Part shown: one piece after another, positions 8,977-16,676 of the stretch | Position numbering within the stretch: the first letter of the stretch is position 1 | How the letters are laid out: the number at the start of each line of letters is the position of its first letter | Source: an uncultured Myxococcales bacterium | GTDB lineage: Bacteria > Myxococcota_A > UBA9042 > DTJE01 | Reading direction: 5' to 3' | Assembly (NCBI GenBank): GCA_937975765.1 | Contig: CALJUR010000048.1 | Coordinates: 33,909-97,908 of the forward strand | Length of the DNA stretch: 64,000 nt | Made by a program: the position numbers and the translations under genes | Notes under the pieces: model-generated | The model's input: the letters and a program-made list of their open reading frames with translations, nothing else | Databases searched by the model: none | What the model was told of the DNA's origin: nothing

Positions 8977-9067
8977 TGTAGAGCGGGGGCCCCGTCCCCC
9001 GCCTCCCCGAACCCGCGATCCCCGGATGTGCGCCGGACGCCCTGGGCGGGACGCGGGGGCCCCGCCC
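8977..9067. repeat. GC-rich palindrome copies upstream of the TonB receptor
   Basis: A full copy at 8977-9003 (TGTAGAGCGGGGGCCCCGTC...) and a degenerate copy at 9044-9067 fill the 121-bp gap between the lipoprotein stop and the receptor start. A hairpin inside this operon could set different expression levels for the genes before and after it. Confidence 0.75.
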
Positions 9068-9081
9068 TTCCGGACCCCGGC

Positions 9082-9549
9082 CTACCTGTCGGCCAGCAGG
9101 ATGCGAGCCGTGTCGCTGACCCGCAGGCACCCCGGATACTGCAGGGCCTCGTCCCAGGCCAGGTTGCGGGTGGCCGGGCTGATGTATCCCTGGACCAGCA
9201 GTCCTCCCTGTACCGGGACCAGGCCGGTGCAGTTCGACTTCGACCCGGGCATGAAGCCGTCGGAAGCGGCGAAGTCGGCCGTGACCGTGCCCAGGTCCAG
9301 GTCCGGGAAGGCTTCCTTCACGACGTCGGACAACCGCACGAAGTCCAGCCCGCCAACCTGCACGACCGCCAGGTCCGAGAGGTCGGCGTCCACCGCCTGG
9401 CCGCCGTGCTCGACCGCCACCGTCACGGCAGACGTCCCCTCGCCCGTCGCGTCGCCGGTGTCGGACGACGATGCGTCGCACCCCGTCGCCAGGAATGCCA
9501 GCGCCAGCATCGCCAGCGCGCCGAAGGACCCGTTCCGGATCGTCCTCAT
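9082..9549 (-). CDS. Small lipoprotein, possibly related to molybdopterin-binding (sulfite-oxidase-type) domains
   Basis: The 155-residue product has a signal peptide and lipobox (FLATGC, Cys24). The mature part reads AVTVAVEHGG, then DLAVVQVGGLDFVRLSDVVKEAF, a DGFMPGS segment and YPGCLRVSDTARILL. The order of a value strand, a DGF/DGY segment and a final conserved RV.D..I strand reminds me of the pterin-binding fold of sulfite-oxidase-type proteins, but it is much shorter and I am not certain. ATG 9549 overlaps the preceding gene's stop (ATGA). Its place between the inner-membrane unit and the receptor suggests a periplasmic substrate-binding or relay role. Confidence 0.6.
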   Translation of the reverse strand: MRTIRNGSFGALAMLALAFLATGCDASSSDTGDATGEGTSAVTVAVEHGGQAVDADLSDLAVVQVGGLDFVRLSDVVKEAFPDLDLGTVTADFAASDGFMPGSKSNCTGLVPVQGGLLVQGYISPATRNLAWDEALQYPGCLRVSDTARILLADR

Positions 9550-10691
9550 CCTTCGTCCTCCACGTCTTCTGCCGCACCCCGTTCCAGGATCCCGGCCGCC
9601 AGGTCGCCCTGGACGGGACCCGTTCCGCCCCGCCCGCCGGCAAGATCCTCGCGCAGGTCGAACCCGCCGACCCACTGCTGTATCGCGGCCGCGCCATCGC
9701 GCCGCACCGACAGCAGCCACCACCGTTCGCGCCCCCCCGGCACCGCCTCGCGCAGCGCCTCCAGGTGCCCGCCGCCCGACGCCTCCAGCCGCCCGATCTC
9801 GTCCACCACCACGACGTCCGCATCCTGCCGCGCCTGGCGGATCCGTTCCGAAGCCCAGGCCCATCCCGCCTTGTCGAACGCGAACCTCGGGCCGCCGGGC
9901 CTCGTCGCCTCCGCCACCCGCGCGAACGGGACGCGATCCCCGGTTGCCACGTCCAGCAGGTCGTAACCGGTGCGCTTCCCGTCCACGTGCACCGCGGGCT
10001 GGACCACGCCGCAGACCTTCAGGCCCGCCTCGCGCAGGCGTGCCGCGATCGCCAGGATCCGGGTCGTCTTGCCCTCGCCCGGCGCTCCCTGCAACGCCGC
10101 CACGCGCACCCGCGCCGGCCGGGCCGCCGTCCTCGACAGGTCCTCGGCCAGCCGCACCGTCTCGCAGAAGGCGGACACCGCCCGGGCATGCAGGCGCCCG
10201 ATGCGCCCTGCCCGCCCCTGGGGCCTTTCCGCCGCCCGCAGCCGGGCCTGCAGTTCCGGCAGCAGCCCCAGCGCCACCGCCGCCGACGCGCCCAGCCGTT
10301 CCAGCCCGACGTGCCTCAGCAGCCCGGGCAGCCGCCTCCCGGCCACCGCGGGCCCCGCCCAGGTCGCCAGCCCGAAGATCAGCGCGCCGCGCACCACCAT
10401 CAGAGCACCCGCCGCGAATCCTTCCGACGACAGCGGCACGCCCCACGCCTGGAAGTCCTTGCGCCCCAGCACGACGCCGGTGGCCAGCGCCAGCACCACC
10501 GTGATCGCCCAGAACCGCGGCATCCACATCCGCCGCAACGCCGGCCGGTCCAGCCAGGCGAGGACCGCCAGCCACACCGCCAGCGCCGTCGCCGAAAGGG
10601 CCAGGGTCCCCGGGAACTGCAGCGCCACGCACGCGACGGCCAGGATGCCCAGCACGCGATCCGCGGCACGCCCGCCCGCGACGATGTTCAT
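9546..10691 (-). CDS. EcfT-like transmembrane domain fused to a THEP1-type (DUF265) nucleoside-triphosphatase
   Basis: The first 115 residues hold four to five hydrophobic segments (VLGILAVACVALQFPG, MPRFWAITVVLALATGVVLG, ALMVVRGALIFGLATWAG). An amphipathic region follows (LLPELQARLRAAERPQGRAGR) like the coupling helices of ECF transporter T subunits. From residue 197 an NTPase begins: P-loop GAPGEGKTT at 202-210, LREAGLKVCGVVQPAV, RTGYDLLDV, and a Walker B-like DVVVVDEIGRLE. That set is typical of THEP1/NTPase_1 proteins. Canonical ECF transporters use separate ABC ATPases; none is present here, so the fused NTPase may replace or regulate them. Start and stop both overlap neighbours by 4 bp. 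Confidence 0.75.
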   Translation of the reverse strand: MNIVAGGRAADRVLGILAVACVALQFPGTLALSATALAVWLAVLAWLDRPALRRMWMPRFWAITVVLALATGVVLGRKDFQAWGVPLSSEGFAAGALMVVRGALIFGLATWAGPAVAGRRLPGLLRHVGLERLGASAAVALGLLPELQARLRAAERPQGRAGRIGRLHARAVSAFCETVRLAEDLSRTAARPARVRVAALQGAPGEGKTTRILAIAARLREAGLKVCGVVQPAVHVDGKRTGYDLLDVATGDRVPFARVAEATRPGGPRFAFDKAGWAWASERIRQARQDADVVVVDEIGRLEASGGGHLEALREAVPGGRERWWLLSVRRDGAAAIQQWVGGFDLREDLAGGRGGTGPVQGDLAAGILERGAAEDVEDEG

Positions 10692-11344
10692 CGCCGCACC
10701 TCGCCTGCACGTGCATCGCCCGTCCGCGCCGCCAGGACCCGCAAGCCCTCTCGCCCGATCCGCCAGCCCAGCAGCCCGCCCGCCGCGCCGACCGCCGCGA
10801 TGGCGGCCAGCACGCCCGCCAGCACCGGCCAGCCCGCGGACTCCGGGATGCCCAGGAACGACGCCGCCTGCCCCAGCAGCGACAGGTACAGGTCCAGCAC
10901 GGTCCCGCCGTACAGCAGGTACTGCACGAACAGTTTCTGGAAGGCGGCCCACGACGCGGCCAGCATCCCGGCCAGCATCGCGGTCCCGGCGAAGCGTGGC
11001 GCGGGCAGCAGCGCGGCCTCGACCAGCGCGGCCTCGGCCAGGATCCCCAGCATCGGCCCCAGGATCACCCCGCCCGGCGACATCGACTTGCACAGCGCCG
11101 CGACGAACCCCGTGGCCAGCGAGGCGCCGCGACGCGGCAGCACCTGTCTTTGCGACACCAGCAGCCCGGCGCCGGCCGAGGCCAGCAGCATCCCGGTGAA
11201 CGGCACGTGCAGCGTGTGCAGGAACGAACCCAGCGTGATCTCCAGCACGCCCCACAACGCACCGAACGCGGTCACGCACGGCCAGAAGCGGTCGGTGCAC
11301 GGACCGGCGGTCTCCCCGTCCGTGCCCCGCCTTTCCCGGCCCAT
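10688..11344 (-). CDS. ECF S-component-like integral membrane protein
   Basis: This 218-residue protein has about six hydrophobic helices. It opens CVTAFGALWGVLEITLGSFLH, followed by LHVPFTGMLLASAGAGLLV and SMSPGGVILGPMLGILAEA. Size, topology and the small-residue-rich helices match substrate-binding S components of ECF transporters, and the next gene supplies a T-like domain. It is the first gene of the operon. The ATG at 11344 lies about 30 bp downstream of a promoter overlapped by a ModE-type palindrome. The last codons overlap the next start as ATGA. The substrate cannot be read from the sequence. Confidence 0.7.
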   Translation of the reverse strand: MGRERRGTDGETAGPCTDRFWPCVTAFGALWGVLEITLGSFLHTLHVPFTGMLLASAGAGLLVSQRQVLPRRGASLATGFVAALCKSMSPGGVILGPMLGILAEAALVEAALLPAPRFAGTAMLAGMLAASWAAFQKLFVQYLLYGGTVLDLYLSLLGQAASFLGIPESAGWPVLAGVLAAIAAVGAAGGLLGWRIGREGLRVLAARTGDARAGEVRR

Positions 11345-11374
11345 GCCGTGCCTCCCCGCGTCCCTGCGTGCGGC

Positions 11375-11400
11375 TCGTTATGTAGCAGCGTGCATATCGA
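11375..11400. promoter_or_regulatory. ModE-type operator (inverted repeat)
   Basis: TCGTTATGTA-N6-TGCATATCGA is an inverted repeat matching in 8 of 10 positions. It has the layout of the E. coli modA ModE operator (CGTTATATT-N6-TACATAACG). It covers the -10 box and spacer of the operon promoter, so binding should repress. The ModE-like gene at 5706 supplies a regulator. Confidence 0.7.
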
Positions 11401-11407
11401 CCGTCAA
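11379..11407 (-). promoter_or_regulatory. Promoter of the S-component/EcfT/TonB operon
   Basis: On the minus strand TTGACG (11407-11402) and TACATA (11384-11379) are 17 bp apart and lie just before the ATG at 11344. The ModE-type palindrome overlaps the -10 box. Confidence 0.5.
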
Positions 11408-11490
11408 GCAAGGGGCTTGGCGAACACCGGCATCCTCCACGGACCCGGCAAGTGAAACGCGGGGCCGTCGCACCAGGATCCCGCGGTCCT

Positions 11491-12078
11491 TCAGCGGTCC
11501 ATGAAGTTCGGGCAGGTGTGGGTCTCCGGGGTCTCGACGAAGTACTTGCGGTTGTCGCAGAAAGCCTGCCGGTCCCGGGTGCCCAGGAAAACGCAGTCCA
11601 CGCAGTAGCGAATCACCGCCGGCTCGACGACCTGGGCCGCTGCCCTCGGGGGAGCCGCCTCCTCCCTGCCGGACACCGGAGCCACCTCCGGCGCGGGCGG
11701 CTGCGGTTCGTCCTGCGGCCCGGACGCGAAACGCTGAGGTTCGCCTGCCTGGCTGGACGCGACGGGGGGACGGGGCGCCTGGGAGATCCTGATGGCGGTC
11801 TCGCGGGTGTTCTCGGCGATCTTGAACAGCACGATCACCAGTTCCGCCCACAGCCGGGACAGGATCACGCCGACCAGGAAGACCGGCACGGCCAGGAGAA
11901 GCCCCAGGAAGAAGAAGCCTCCCTTGTGGAAGGACTTCACCATCATCAGCGGGATCGCCAGGGAAGCGAGGGCCCATCCCGCCACGGACAGGCCGAACAG
12001 CACCGGGACGATCTTCGAAGTGAGGAACTTCTTGAAACCGAAGTCGAACAGCGTGCTGAAGAACCCGTCCTCCTCCAT
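11491..12078 (-). CDS. DUF4282 membrane protein with a C-terminal cysteine-rich domain
   Basis: The 195-residue product starts with a DUF4282 region: GFFSTLFDFGFKKFLT, two transmembrane helices (VPVLFGLSVAGWALASLAIP and FFFLGLLLAVPVFLVGVILS) and RLWAELVIVLFKIAENTRE. A Pro/Ala-rich linker of about 60 residues leads to a final cysteine cluster (YCVDCVFLGTRD..FCDN..THTCPNF) that could bind a metal or redox-sense. The start at 12078 follows GAGGTGACGACC; an upstream in-frame start lacks a good ribosome site. DUF4282 proteins have no established function. The cysteine tail is an addition to the plain family layout. Confidence 0.7.
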   Translation of the reverse strand: MEEDGFFSTLFDFGFKKFLTSKIVPVLFGLSVAGWALASLAIPLMMVKSFHKGGFFFLGLLLAVPVFLVGVILSRLWAELVIVLFKIAENTRETAIRISQAPRPPVASSQAGEPQRFASGPQDEPQPPAPEVAPVSGREEAAPPRAAAQVVEPAVIRYCVDCVFLGTRDRQAFCDNRKYFVETPETHTCPNFMDR

Positions 12079-12236
12079 GGTCGTCACCTCGATTGGGGAT
12101 GCCGATCCGTGATTACCAGAACCCGCCCCCACCTGCAATCCCGACCCTGTGCAGGGATCCCGATCCCGGACTCACCGGATCCCAGGCCAGGACTCCTGGG
12201 TGTACCATTCCCGTGTTCCCCAGGCCGGAGCCGGAC

Positions 12237-14480
12237 ATGCAGTGCCACCGACCCTTCATCGCATCGCGTCCTTCCCTCGACCTCCCGCTGCTCGTCGCCA
12301 CCCTTGCGGCCGCGTCGTGCAGCGGTCCGTCGAACGGAACGCTCCCCTGCAGCGCGCTGCTGCCGTGCCCGGGCGACTACCAGTGCGACATCGCCCAGAA
12401 CACCTGCTGGAAACCGGAATCACCGGACGGTTCGCAGGTCCCGAGGACTTTCTCGCAGATCGAGGTCGATCCCGCGGCGCCCGAGATCGAGGTGGGGATC
12501 GGGAGCATGGAGCCGGGCGAAACGACGACCTTCGTCCTGAAGGTTTTCAACACCGGGTCGAAGAGGGACCTTACGATCCAGGAGATCACCCTTCAATACA
12601 CGCCTCCGGCCGGCGCCCAGGGCGAGGACCCGCCGGCCTTCAGGATCCTCATGATTTCGCCCCAGGCCATCCCGATGGTGCTGGCGCCCCTGGGGGAAGG
12701 GACCGGGGACGACGTGGAGCAGATGGAGATGGCCGTCGTCTTCCAGCGGCCAGCGGACGAACTGCCACGCGAGGCCGTGCTGACGATCCGGAACGATTCG
12801 TCCCGGATGACGCACCGGCAGGCCTACACGGTCCGATTCAAGACCGCCGCGTGCGCGCCCACCCTGGCCGTGCCTGCGACGCTGGACCTGGGCTTCGCCA
12901 GGATGGGCGAGCCTGCCGAGAAGGTTCTGCAGGTGATGAATACCGGCAACTGCGACCTGGAAATCGATCGGGTGCGATTCGAAGGCACCTCCGGTTTCCA
13001 GGTGACGATCGGGGAGGCCGTCCTGGACGCGACCGACTCGGCGGAGGACTTCCCGCAACTCCCTCCGTTGCGGATCGCGGCGAACGCGTCGGAGGCATGG
13101 CCGGTCCGGTACACGGCGGCATCCGGCGAACCGGCCGAGGCCCGCCTGACCCTGTTCTCGAACGACGCGTCTGCGCCTGCGGGAACGGTCGTCGAGATGA
13201 CGGCCAACCGCCAGGTGTCGGCGCTCTCCGTCGTACCGAACCCGATCGAGTTCGGCGCGAAAATGGTCGGCCAGTCGGCCTCGATCGCGGTCGAGATCCG
13301 TTCCGTTGGAAGCAGTGATTCGCAGGTCCGGGCGATCCGGCTGCAGGAGGGGGCATCCGCCGACTTCTCGCTGGATTTCTCGACCCTGTCCACCGGGCAG
13401 GCACCCCAACCGGACGTCTCCTCCGGCTGGCTGACGATGGCTCCCGGCACCACGGAGTCGTTCGCTGTCCGCTTCGTACCGGACACCCGCAACCCGTTGA
13501 ACGGCCGGAACCAACCGATCCCGGACACCGCGACGATCGTCCTGGAGAGCGATTCGCCCTTGTCCCCGCTGGAGATCCAGGTTTCGGGATTCGGCGTCGA
13601 GGCCGCCTGCCCGACTCCCGTGATCGTGGTCGAGGAAGGCGAGGAGGTTGACCTGCCGTCCACGTTGCACCTGCATGGGGAGCAGAGCGACCCGACCCTG
13701 GGCGCGATCGCGTCCTACGCCTGGTCCGTGCATCAACCGGTGGACAACCTCTTCGGCTTCTCCCCGTCGTCGGCGGCCGCCTCCCCGACCCACCAGGTGA
13801 ACGTCGCCGGCCAGTACACCTACTGCCTGGACGTGTGCGATGCCGGCGCCTGCTCGTCCGATGCGTCCTGCGGAACGACCGCCTGCCGGGAGGTCTTGGC
13901 CATCCACAGCACGATCCTGGCGTGCGAACTGACGTGGCGCACGCCGGACGACCCGGACGAATTCGACGAAGGCCTCGATGCGGGCTCGGACCTGGACCTG
14001 CACCTCGCCCATCCGGATGCCGGCGGCCCGGACCTGGACGGCGACGGCAGGCCCGACGGCTGGTTCGATATCCCCCACGACGTGTTCTTCTACAACCCGA
14101 ACCCCGAGTGGGGCAGCACGAACCCGAACATGAAGGACAACCCGGACCTGGTCCGGGACGACACCGACGGCGCAGGCCCGGAAATCGTGCACCTGGACCT
14201 GCCGGAGAGCGGCCGCGTGTACCGGCTGGGCGTACACTACTGGGACGACCACGGCTTCGACATCGCCTACCCGCGGGTGAAATGCTACGTCTGCGGCGAG
14301 TTGGTCTTCGACCAGGATCTGGAAAACCTCGGGACCAGCCTGCGGATGTGCGACCTGTGGGAGGTCGCGACCTTCGAGTGGCCCTCGGGCAAGGTGACCG
14401 CCGTCACGAACGCCACTGGCGACCTGAAGATCACGAATCGGTACCAGAATCCTGACTTTCCGGGGATGCCCTGTCCGTAA
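12237..14480 (+). CDS. Lipoprotein with Ig-like choice-of-anchor D domains
   Basis: This is a 747-residue secreted lipoprotein with the lipobox at Cys28 (AAASC). A short Cys-rich stretch (PCPGDYQCDIAQNTCW) is followed by three Ig-like repeats of the ASH/choice-of-anchor D type. Each starts with a phrase like IEFGAKMVGQSASIAVEI or LDLGFARMGEPAEKVLQV. A PKD-like segment follows (ASYAWSVHQP). The C-terminal domain is rich in Asp/Asn (DLDGDGRPDGW, YNPNPEWGSTNPNMKDN, GVHYWDDHGF) and probably binds calcium. The architecture is common in large secreted proteins of myxobacteria-like genomes; adhesion or matrix roles are plausible but unproven. The frame is open upstream of ATG 12237, which starts the signal peptide. 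Confidence 0.8.
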   Translation: MQCHRPFIASRPSLDLPLLVATLAAASCSGPSNGTLPCSALLPCPGDYQCDIAQNTCWKPESPDGSQVPRTFSQIEVDPAAPEIEVGIGSMEPGETTTFVLKVFNTGSKRDLTIQEITLQYTPPAGAQGEDPPAFRILMISPQAIPMVLAPLGEGTGDDVEQMEMAVVFQRPADELPREAVLTIRNDSSRMTHRQAYTVRFKTAACAPTLAVPATLDLGFARMGEPAEKVLQVMNTGNCDLEIDRVRFEGTSGFQVTIGEAVLDATDSAEDFPQLPPLRIAANASEAWPVRYTAASGEPAEARLTLFSNDASAPAGTVVEMTANRQVSALSVVPNPIEFGAKMVGQSASIAVEIRSVGSSDSQVRAIRLQEGASADFSLDFSTLSTGQAPQPDVSSGWLTMAPGTTESFAVRFVPDTRNPLNGRNQPIPDTATIVLESDSPLSPLEIQVSGFGVEAACPTPVIVVEEGEEVDLPSTLHLHGEQSDPTLGAIASYAWSVHQPVDNLFGFSPSSAAASPTHQVNVAGQYTYCLDVCDAGACSSDASCGTTACREVLAIHSTILACELTWRTPDDPDEFDEGLDAGSDLDLHLAHPDAGGPDLDGDGRPDGWFDIPHDVFFYNPNPEWGSTNPNMKDNPDLVRDDTDGAGPEIVHLDLPESGRVYRLGVHYWDDHGFDIAYPRVKCYVCGELVFDQDLENLGTSLRMCDLWEVATFEWPSGKVTAVTNATGDLKITNRYQNPDFPGMPCP

Positions 14481-14536
14481 GGGGGCCGGTCGCCCCGCGC
14501 GATTCGGACGTCGATATACAACCCCGGTTCCAGCCC

Positions 14537-15283
14537 TCAGAACACCCACGTGAGGCCGGCGTGCGGGGTGAAGACCGCGGCGAGGTCGTAGTCGTCGTCC
14601 GCGGGGTGCAGCACCACGTCGGCGCCCAGTCGCAGGCGCAGGTCGGCCTTCGGACCGTGCACCAGGTCGAACTCCAGCGCCAGGCCCGCGGACGGCAGGC
14701 ACAGGATGCCGGACCATCCCTTGGGTTCGGCGGCCAGGAAGGCCGGGCCCAGCGACACGTCCAGCAGGATGTCGGGGGACAGGCGGGACTCGATGCTCCA
14801 GTACAAGCCGGACAGCAGCGATGCATGCCACTTCGTGTCGTGGCCCGGCCGGGTGCCGACGATGGCGTTGCCCTCGGAGGCGTCCTCGTCATCCCCGTCG
14901 TAGGTGTCCACGTTGTCCCAGGGCAGCGCGACCAGGTGCCAGGTGTTGCGCAGGCCCATGCGGACCTTGCTGCCGACGTACCAGCGTGCACCCCACTCGA
15001 AGCCCGCGCCGCCGCCCGCCACGAAGCCGGGGGTGTTGGCGCCGGCCGCCCCGATGCCCAGCATGGAGACCTGGAACTGGGCGCGGTGCACCCCGGGGGG
15101 CAGGCCGTGCCTGGCCTTCTTCTGCGGGGATTCGCCGACCGTGGCATCGGGTGCCTTCTCGGGGGCCGGAGCGGGCAGCAGCGCCTCGTCGTCCTGCGGC
15201 ACGGATTCCTGCGCCCGGGCCGGGAGGGACCCCGCCGTCGCAGCGCCCAGCATCGCCACGATCGCCATCCACCGTCGCGTCAT
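14537..15283 (-). CDS. Outer-membrane beta-barrel protein
   Basis: The 248-residue protein carries a cleavable signal peptide (MTRRWMAIVAMLGAA...PARA) and a proline-rich spacer of about 45 residues. Then come alternating amphipathic strands (FQVSMLGIGAAGAN, RWYVGSKVRMGLRNTWH, ADLRLRLGADVVLHP). It ends in an aromatic residue after LTWVF, the usual signature of OmpA/OmpW-like small barrels. The start at 15283 has GGGAGGGATGC in front. No function beyond an outer-membrane location can be read. It converges on the preceding Ig-like lipoprotein gene. Confidence 0.75.
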   Translation of the reverse strand: MTRRWMAIVAMLGAATAGSLPARAQESVPQDDEALLPAPAPEKAPDATVGESPQKKARHGLPPGVHRAQFQVSMLGIGAAGANTPGFVAGGGAGFEWGARWYVGSKVRMGLRNTWHLVALPWDNVDTYDGDDEDASEGNAIVGTRPGHDTKWHASLLSGLYWSIESRLSPDILLDVSLGPAFLAAEPKGWSGILCLPSAGLALEFDLVHGPKADLRLRLGADVVLHPADDDYDLAAVFTPHAGLTWVF

Positions 15284-15472
15284 GCATCCCTCCCCGGTCC
15301 GTGCGAGAAGGATCTGAAGCATCGTCTGTGCCATTCGTATAACTTCCCGACACTTCAATATTTTCGACCGTCGGCCCGCCCGCCGGATCCGGGCTCCTGG
15401 ATGAGGCTTCGTCCAATCCCGGGGGGAAGGGATGCCATGCGGCAGGTCGCGGGAAGGAACGCGGCCTCCGGG

Positions 15473-16600
15473 TCAGTCCCAGCGCTCCTTGCCGCCCAGC
15501 CAGCCCTGGCGGCGGAACAGCCACAGCATGCCGGCGACGGAAGCGAGGCAGATGGCCCAGAAGAACAGGTACCCGTACCTCCAGGACAGCTCGGGCATGT
15601 TGAACGGCGAGTCCTCGTCGTGGAAGTTCATGCCGTAGACGCCGGCCAGGAACGCCAGGGGCATGAAGACGGTCGCGATGATGGTCAATACCTTCATCAC
15701 GGCGTTCATCCGGTTGCCGACCGACGACTGGTAGGCCTCCATGAGGCCCGCGACGATCTCTCGGTAGGTTTCGATCATGTCCAGCACCTGCACGGAGTGG
15801 TCCAGGCAGTCGCGCAGGAAGACGCGCGTCTCCGCGGAGATCAGCGACGTGTCCTCGCGCAGCAGCGATGCCAGCGCGTCCCTCAGGGGGAAGGCGGCCC
15901 GGCGCAGCGCCAGCAGGTCGCGCTTGACCTGGTGGATCCGCGGGATGCAGGCGGTGGTGGGACGCTCGATGATGTCGTCCTCGATACCGTCCAGGCGCTC
16001 GCCGAAGGTCTCGAGGATCGGGAAGTACCCGTCCACGACGGCGTCCAGCAGGGCCCACGCCAGGAAATCCGGGCCCGATCGCCGCAGGCGCCCCTCGCCC
16101 TTGCGCAGCCGCGCCCGGACGCCCTCGAGACAGTCGCCCGGCCGCTCCTGCTGGAAGGACAGCACGAAGCCCGGGCCAAGGAACAGCGACAACTGCTCGG
16201 ACGCCAGGACGCCCTCCCCGTGGGACAGCATGCGCGACACGACGAACAACTGGTCGCCGTAGTGTTCGACCTTGGGGCGCTGGACCGGGTTCAGCACGTC
16301 CTCCTGCGCCAGGCCGTGCAGTTCGAACACGTCGGCGATGCGGCGGACGGTGTCGGCGTCGAACACGCCGTCCACGTCGACCCAGGTGACCGGGCGCAGG
16401 CCCTTGAACGACGAGAGATCCTCGGGACGGAGGACGACGCTTTCGTCCAGTTCGTCGGGGCCGTAGGAGAAGACGCGGATCACCGGCGGCGTCGGCGCGG
16501 GTGCGCCGGGCGGCGGCGGGGGATGCGGAAGGCCGGGCTCGGGGGCAGACGGGCGGCGCCTGGGCAGGGCGAACCAGCGGCGATACAGCGGGATGTCCAT
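15473..16600 (-). CDS. corA: CorA-type magnesium/divalent cation channel
   Basis: The 375-residue product has a proline-rich N-terminus and the CorA cytoplasmic domain (FELHGLAQEDVLNPVQRPKVEHYGDQLFVV). A long helical stalk (MIETYREIVAGLMEAYQSSVGNRMNAVMKVLTIIATVFMPL) leads to two terminal transmembrane helices. The signature YGMNF, which forms the pore entrance loop, is at about residue 322. CorA pentamers import Mg2+ and can pass Co2+ or Ni2+. The length fits the family. The gene follows a GC palindrome at 16630 and lies downstream of the receiver-kinase gene on the same strand. Confidence 0.93.
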   Translation of the reverse strand: MDIPLYRRWFALPRRRPSAPEPGLPHPPPPPGAPAPTPPVIRVFSYGPDELDESVVLRPEDLSSFKGLRPVTWVDVDGVFDADTVRRIADVFELHGLAQEDVLNPVQRPKVEHYGDQLFVVSRMLSHGEGVLASEQLSLFLGPGFVLSFQQERPGDCLEGVRARLRKGEGRLRRSGPDFLAWALLDAVVDGYFPILETFGERLDGIEDDIIERPTTACIPRIHQVKRDLLALRRAAFPLRDALASLLREDTSLISAETRVFLRDCLDHSVQVLDMIETYREIVAGLMEAYQSSVGNRMNAVMKVLTIIATVFMPLAFLAGVYGMNFHDEDSPFNMPELSWRYGYLFFWAICLASVAGMLWLFRRQGWLGGKERWD

Positions 16601-16629
16601 GGCTGGCCTCCGGGGTTCCTGACGGACAT

Positions 16630-16656
16630 TGTAGGGCGGGGGCCCCGTCCCCCGCC
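16630..16656. repeat. GC-rich palindrome copy between corA and the receiver-kinase gene
   Basis: An exact copy of the 27-bp consensus (TGTAGGGCGGGGGCCCCGTC...) in forward orientation. It lies between the start of corA and the stop of the upstream gene on the same strand. Confidence 0.85.
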
Positions 16657-16676
16657 AACGTATCTTGGAGGCTCCG

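Noticed and set aside
11408..11490. A riboswitch upstream of the S-component gene
   Set aside because: The promoter lies between this stretch and the gene and only about 30 nt of leader remain, too short for a known metal or cobalamin riboswitch.
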